This document shows positions 12,611 through 13,815 of a stretch of DNA of 13,815 nucleotides, one piece after another; the stretch's first letter is position 1, and each line of letters begins with the position of its first letter. A program made the translations under genes and the position numbers. Under the pieces are notes generated by a model that had not been told where the DNA came from, made no database searches, and saw nothing but the letters and a program-made list of their open reading frames with translations. Source of the stretch: Pseudomonadota bacterium (GTDB lineage: Bacteria > Pseudomonadota > Gammaproteobacteria > Burkholderiales > Rhodocyclaceae); contig WRJU01000228.1 in NCBI GenBank assembly GCA_009778425.1, positions 1-13,815 on the forward strand, written 5' to 3'.

Positions 12611-13815
12611 ATGCCAAACAATAAACTGAAACAGGCCGGCCTGATGCTGACAGGCGTCGTTCTCGGCATCATGCTCAGTCTGAATTTTTCCGCCAATGCC
12701 GACAGGCTTGGGCCGCTCCAACCCCTGCCGGTTGAAGACATGCGCGCCTTTGCCGAGGTGTTCAGCGTCATCAAGCGAGATTACGTCGAGCCGGTCGAAG
12801 ACAAACAACTGATCGTACAGGCCATCTCCGGCATGTTGAGCGGGCTCGACCCGCACTCGGCCTATCTCGATGCCGAGGCGCTGAAAGAACTTCAGGTCGG
12901 CATCCAGGGCGAATTCGGGGGCCTCGGCATCGAAGTCGGCCTGGAAGAAGGTTTCGTCAAGGTCGTCTCCCCGATCGAAGACACGCCCGCTTTCCGCGCC
13001 AACATTCAGGCGGGCGATCTGATCGTCAAGATCGACGAGACCCCTGCCAAGGGCATGACCCTTGAAGAAGCGGTCAAACGCATGCGTGGCAAGCCCTCGA
13101 CCAAGGTGACCCTGACGCTGGCGCGCAAGGGAGAACAGCAGCCGATCGTCGTGACCCTGACGCGCGAAGTCATCAAAGTGCAGAGCGTCAAATCCAAACT
13201 GATCGAACCCGGCTTTGGCTACCTGCGCGTGACCCAATTCCAGGAGAACACCGCCAAGTCGATGGTCGAACACCTTGCCAGGTTGGGCAAGGATGGAAAA
13301 CTCAGGGGTCTGGTGCTCGACCTGCGCAACGACCCGGGTGGGTTGCTCAACAGCGCGATTGGCGTTTCTGCCGCCTTCCTTCCGGAAGGCGCAACGGTTG
13401 TGACGACCAACGGGCGCACTCCGGGCGCCCAGCGCGAATACCGCGCCACGGCGGGCGATTACATGTATGGCAGCGGCGGCGATTTCCTGCGCGCACTGCC
13501 ACCCTGGGCGCGCGAAGTGCCGATGATCGTGCTGGTCAACGGCGGCTCGGCTTCAGCCTCCGAAATTGTCGCGGGTGCGCTCCAGGATCACAAACGCGCG
13601 ACCATCATGGGGACGCGCACCTTTGGCAAGGGGTCGGTACAGACCACCCTCCCGCTAACCAACTCCGGCGCGATCAAACTCACCACAGCGCGCTACTACA
13701 CCCCGAAAGGCCGTTCGATCCAAGCCAAGGGCATCGACCCCGACGTCGTCATCGAAGAATCCGCGCTGGGCGGTTCGATCAAACGCCTGCGCGAATCCGA
13801 CCTTCAAAGGCATCT
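12611..13815 (+). CDS. ctpA: C-terminal processing peptidase, S41A (partial, 3' end outside window)
   Basis: CtpA is a periplasmic, membrane-associated serine protease with a Ser-Lys dyad that trims or degrades envelope proteins, including peptidoglycan hydrolases in some species. The 401 residues present start at an ATG with GGAG five bases upstream. An N-terminal hydrophobic helix (about 10-30) may be a signal or anchor. A short helical region with the GLDPHSAYLD motif leads into a PDZ domain from about residue 101 (GGLGIEVG) to 180. The protease core follows. The dyad is S315 (GSASASE) and K340 (TFGKGSVQ), with D326 in the matching Prc position. The family is usually 430-480 residues, so only a short C-terminal piece should be missing. 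It is the third gene of the gpmA-envC-ctpA unit. Confidence 0.95.
   Translation, partial: MPNNKLKQAGLMLTGVVLGIMLSLNFSANADRLGPLQPLPVEDMRAFAEVFSVIKRDYVEPVEDKQLIVQAISGMLSGLDPHSAYLDAEALKELQVGIQGEFGGLGIEVGLEEGFVKVVSPIEDTPAFRANIQAGDLIVKIDETPAKGMTLEEAVKRMRGKPSTKVTLTLARKGEQQPIVVTLTREVIKVQSVKSKLIEPGFGYLRVTQFQENTAKSMVEHLARLGKDGKLRGLVLDLRNDPGGLLNSAIGVSAAFLPEGATVVTTNGRTPGAQREYRATAGDYMYGSGGDFLRALPPWAREVPMIVLVNGGSASASEIVAGALQDHKRATIMGTRTFGKGSVQTTLPLTNSGAIKLTTARYYTPKGRSIQAKGIDPDVVIEESALGGSIKRLRESDLQRH

Noticed and set aside
12437..13273. Minus-strand open frame of 278 codons opposite the envC end and ctpA
   Set aside because: It spans the junction of two well-supported plus-strand genes, is Asp/Phe/Gly-rich without motifs, and lacks a start signal.
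1..13815. CRISPR array, transposon, prophage, tRNA or rRNA genes, or a novel defence system
   Set aside because: I saw no regularly spaced repeats, transposase or phage motifs, cloverleaf-like sequence, or unknown gene cluster. All genes fit conserved core families.

Overview
The window reads as core chromosome of a GC-rich Gram-negative bacterium, most likely a betaproteobacterium (Rhodocyclales/Nitrosomonadales-like). This rests on protein similarity recalled from memory and on gene order: gpmA-envC-ctpA divergent from a yibN-grxC-secB-gpsA type operon, and a dacA-ybeD-lipB-lipA operon. Coding density is very high and no gap exceeds about 200 bases. I see no insertion sequence, prophage, CRISPR array, tRNA or rRNA, and no sign of a defence island. 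I found no convincing new multi-gene system. The points of interest lie within and between otherwise familiar genes.

Layout. (1) 1-2410: an envelope-stress-like module. A sensor kinase (cut by the window start) and an OmpR-type response regulator lie on the minus strand, divergent from a small periplasmic Spy/CpxP-like protein with a Gly/Met/Cys-rich tail. The shared control region holds direct repeats one and two helical turns apart, and a strong terminator closes the small gene. (2) 2435-3712, minus: a polytopic membrane protein resembling the poorly studied 'putative Na+/H+ antiporter' family, with two related motif pairs in its two halves. (3) 3841-7400, plus: a D,D-carboxypeptidase, then YbeD, LipB and LipA (lipoate synthesis) and TrmL (tRNA wobble methylation). 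The first three genes are joined by two GTGA stop/start overlaps. (4) 7426-10164, minus: membrane rhodanese, glutaredoxin 3, SecB, a periplasmic two-SH3 protein and GpsA, which runs convergent to trmL. (5) 10356-13815, plus: GpmA, an EnvC-like amidase activator with a degenerate LytM domain and a Lys/Ala-rich N-terminal linker, and the C-terminal processing protease CtpA (cut by the window end).

How the genes fit together. Much of the region serves the envelope: stress sensing, peptidoglycan trimming (DacA/C), amidase activation at division (EnvC), periplasmic proteolysis (CtpA), export chaperoning (SecB) and phospholipid precursor supply (GpsA). Central metabolism is represented by lipoylation and glycolysis. 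Two blocks that are far apart in E. coli (dacA-ybeD-lipBA, and the yibN-to-trmL neighbourhood) abut here, with the joint between lipA and trmL. At the gpm position the cofactor-dependent mutase GpmA stands where gammaproteobacteria carry the unrelated GpmM/GpmI.
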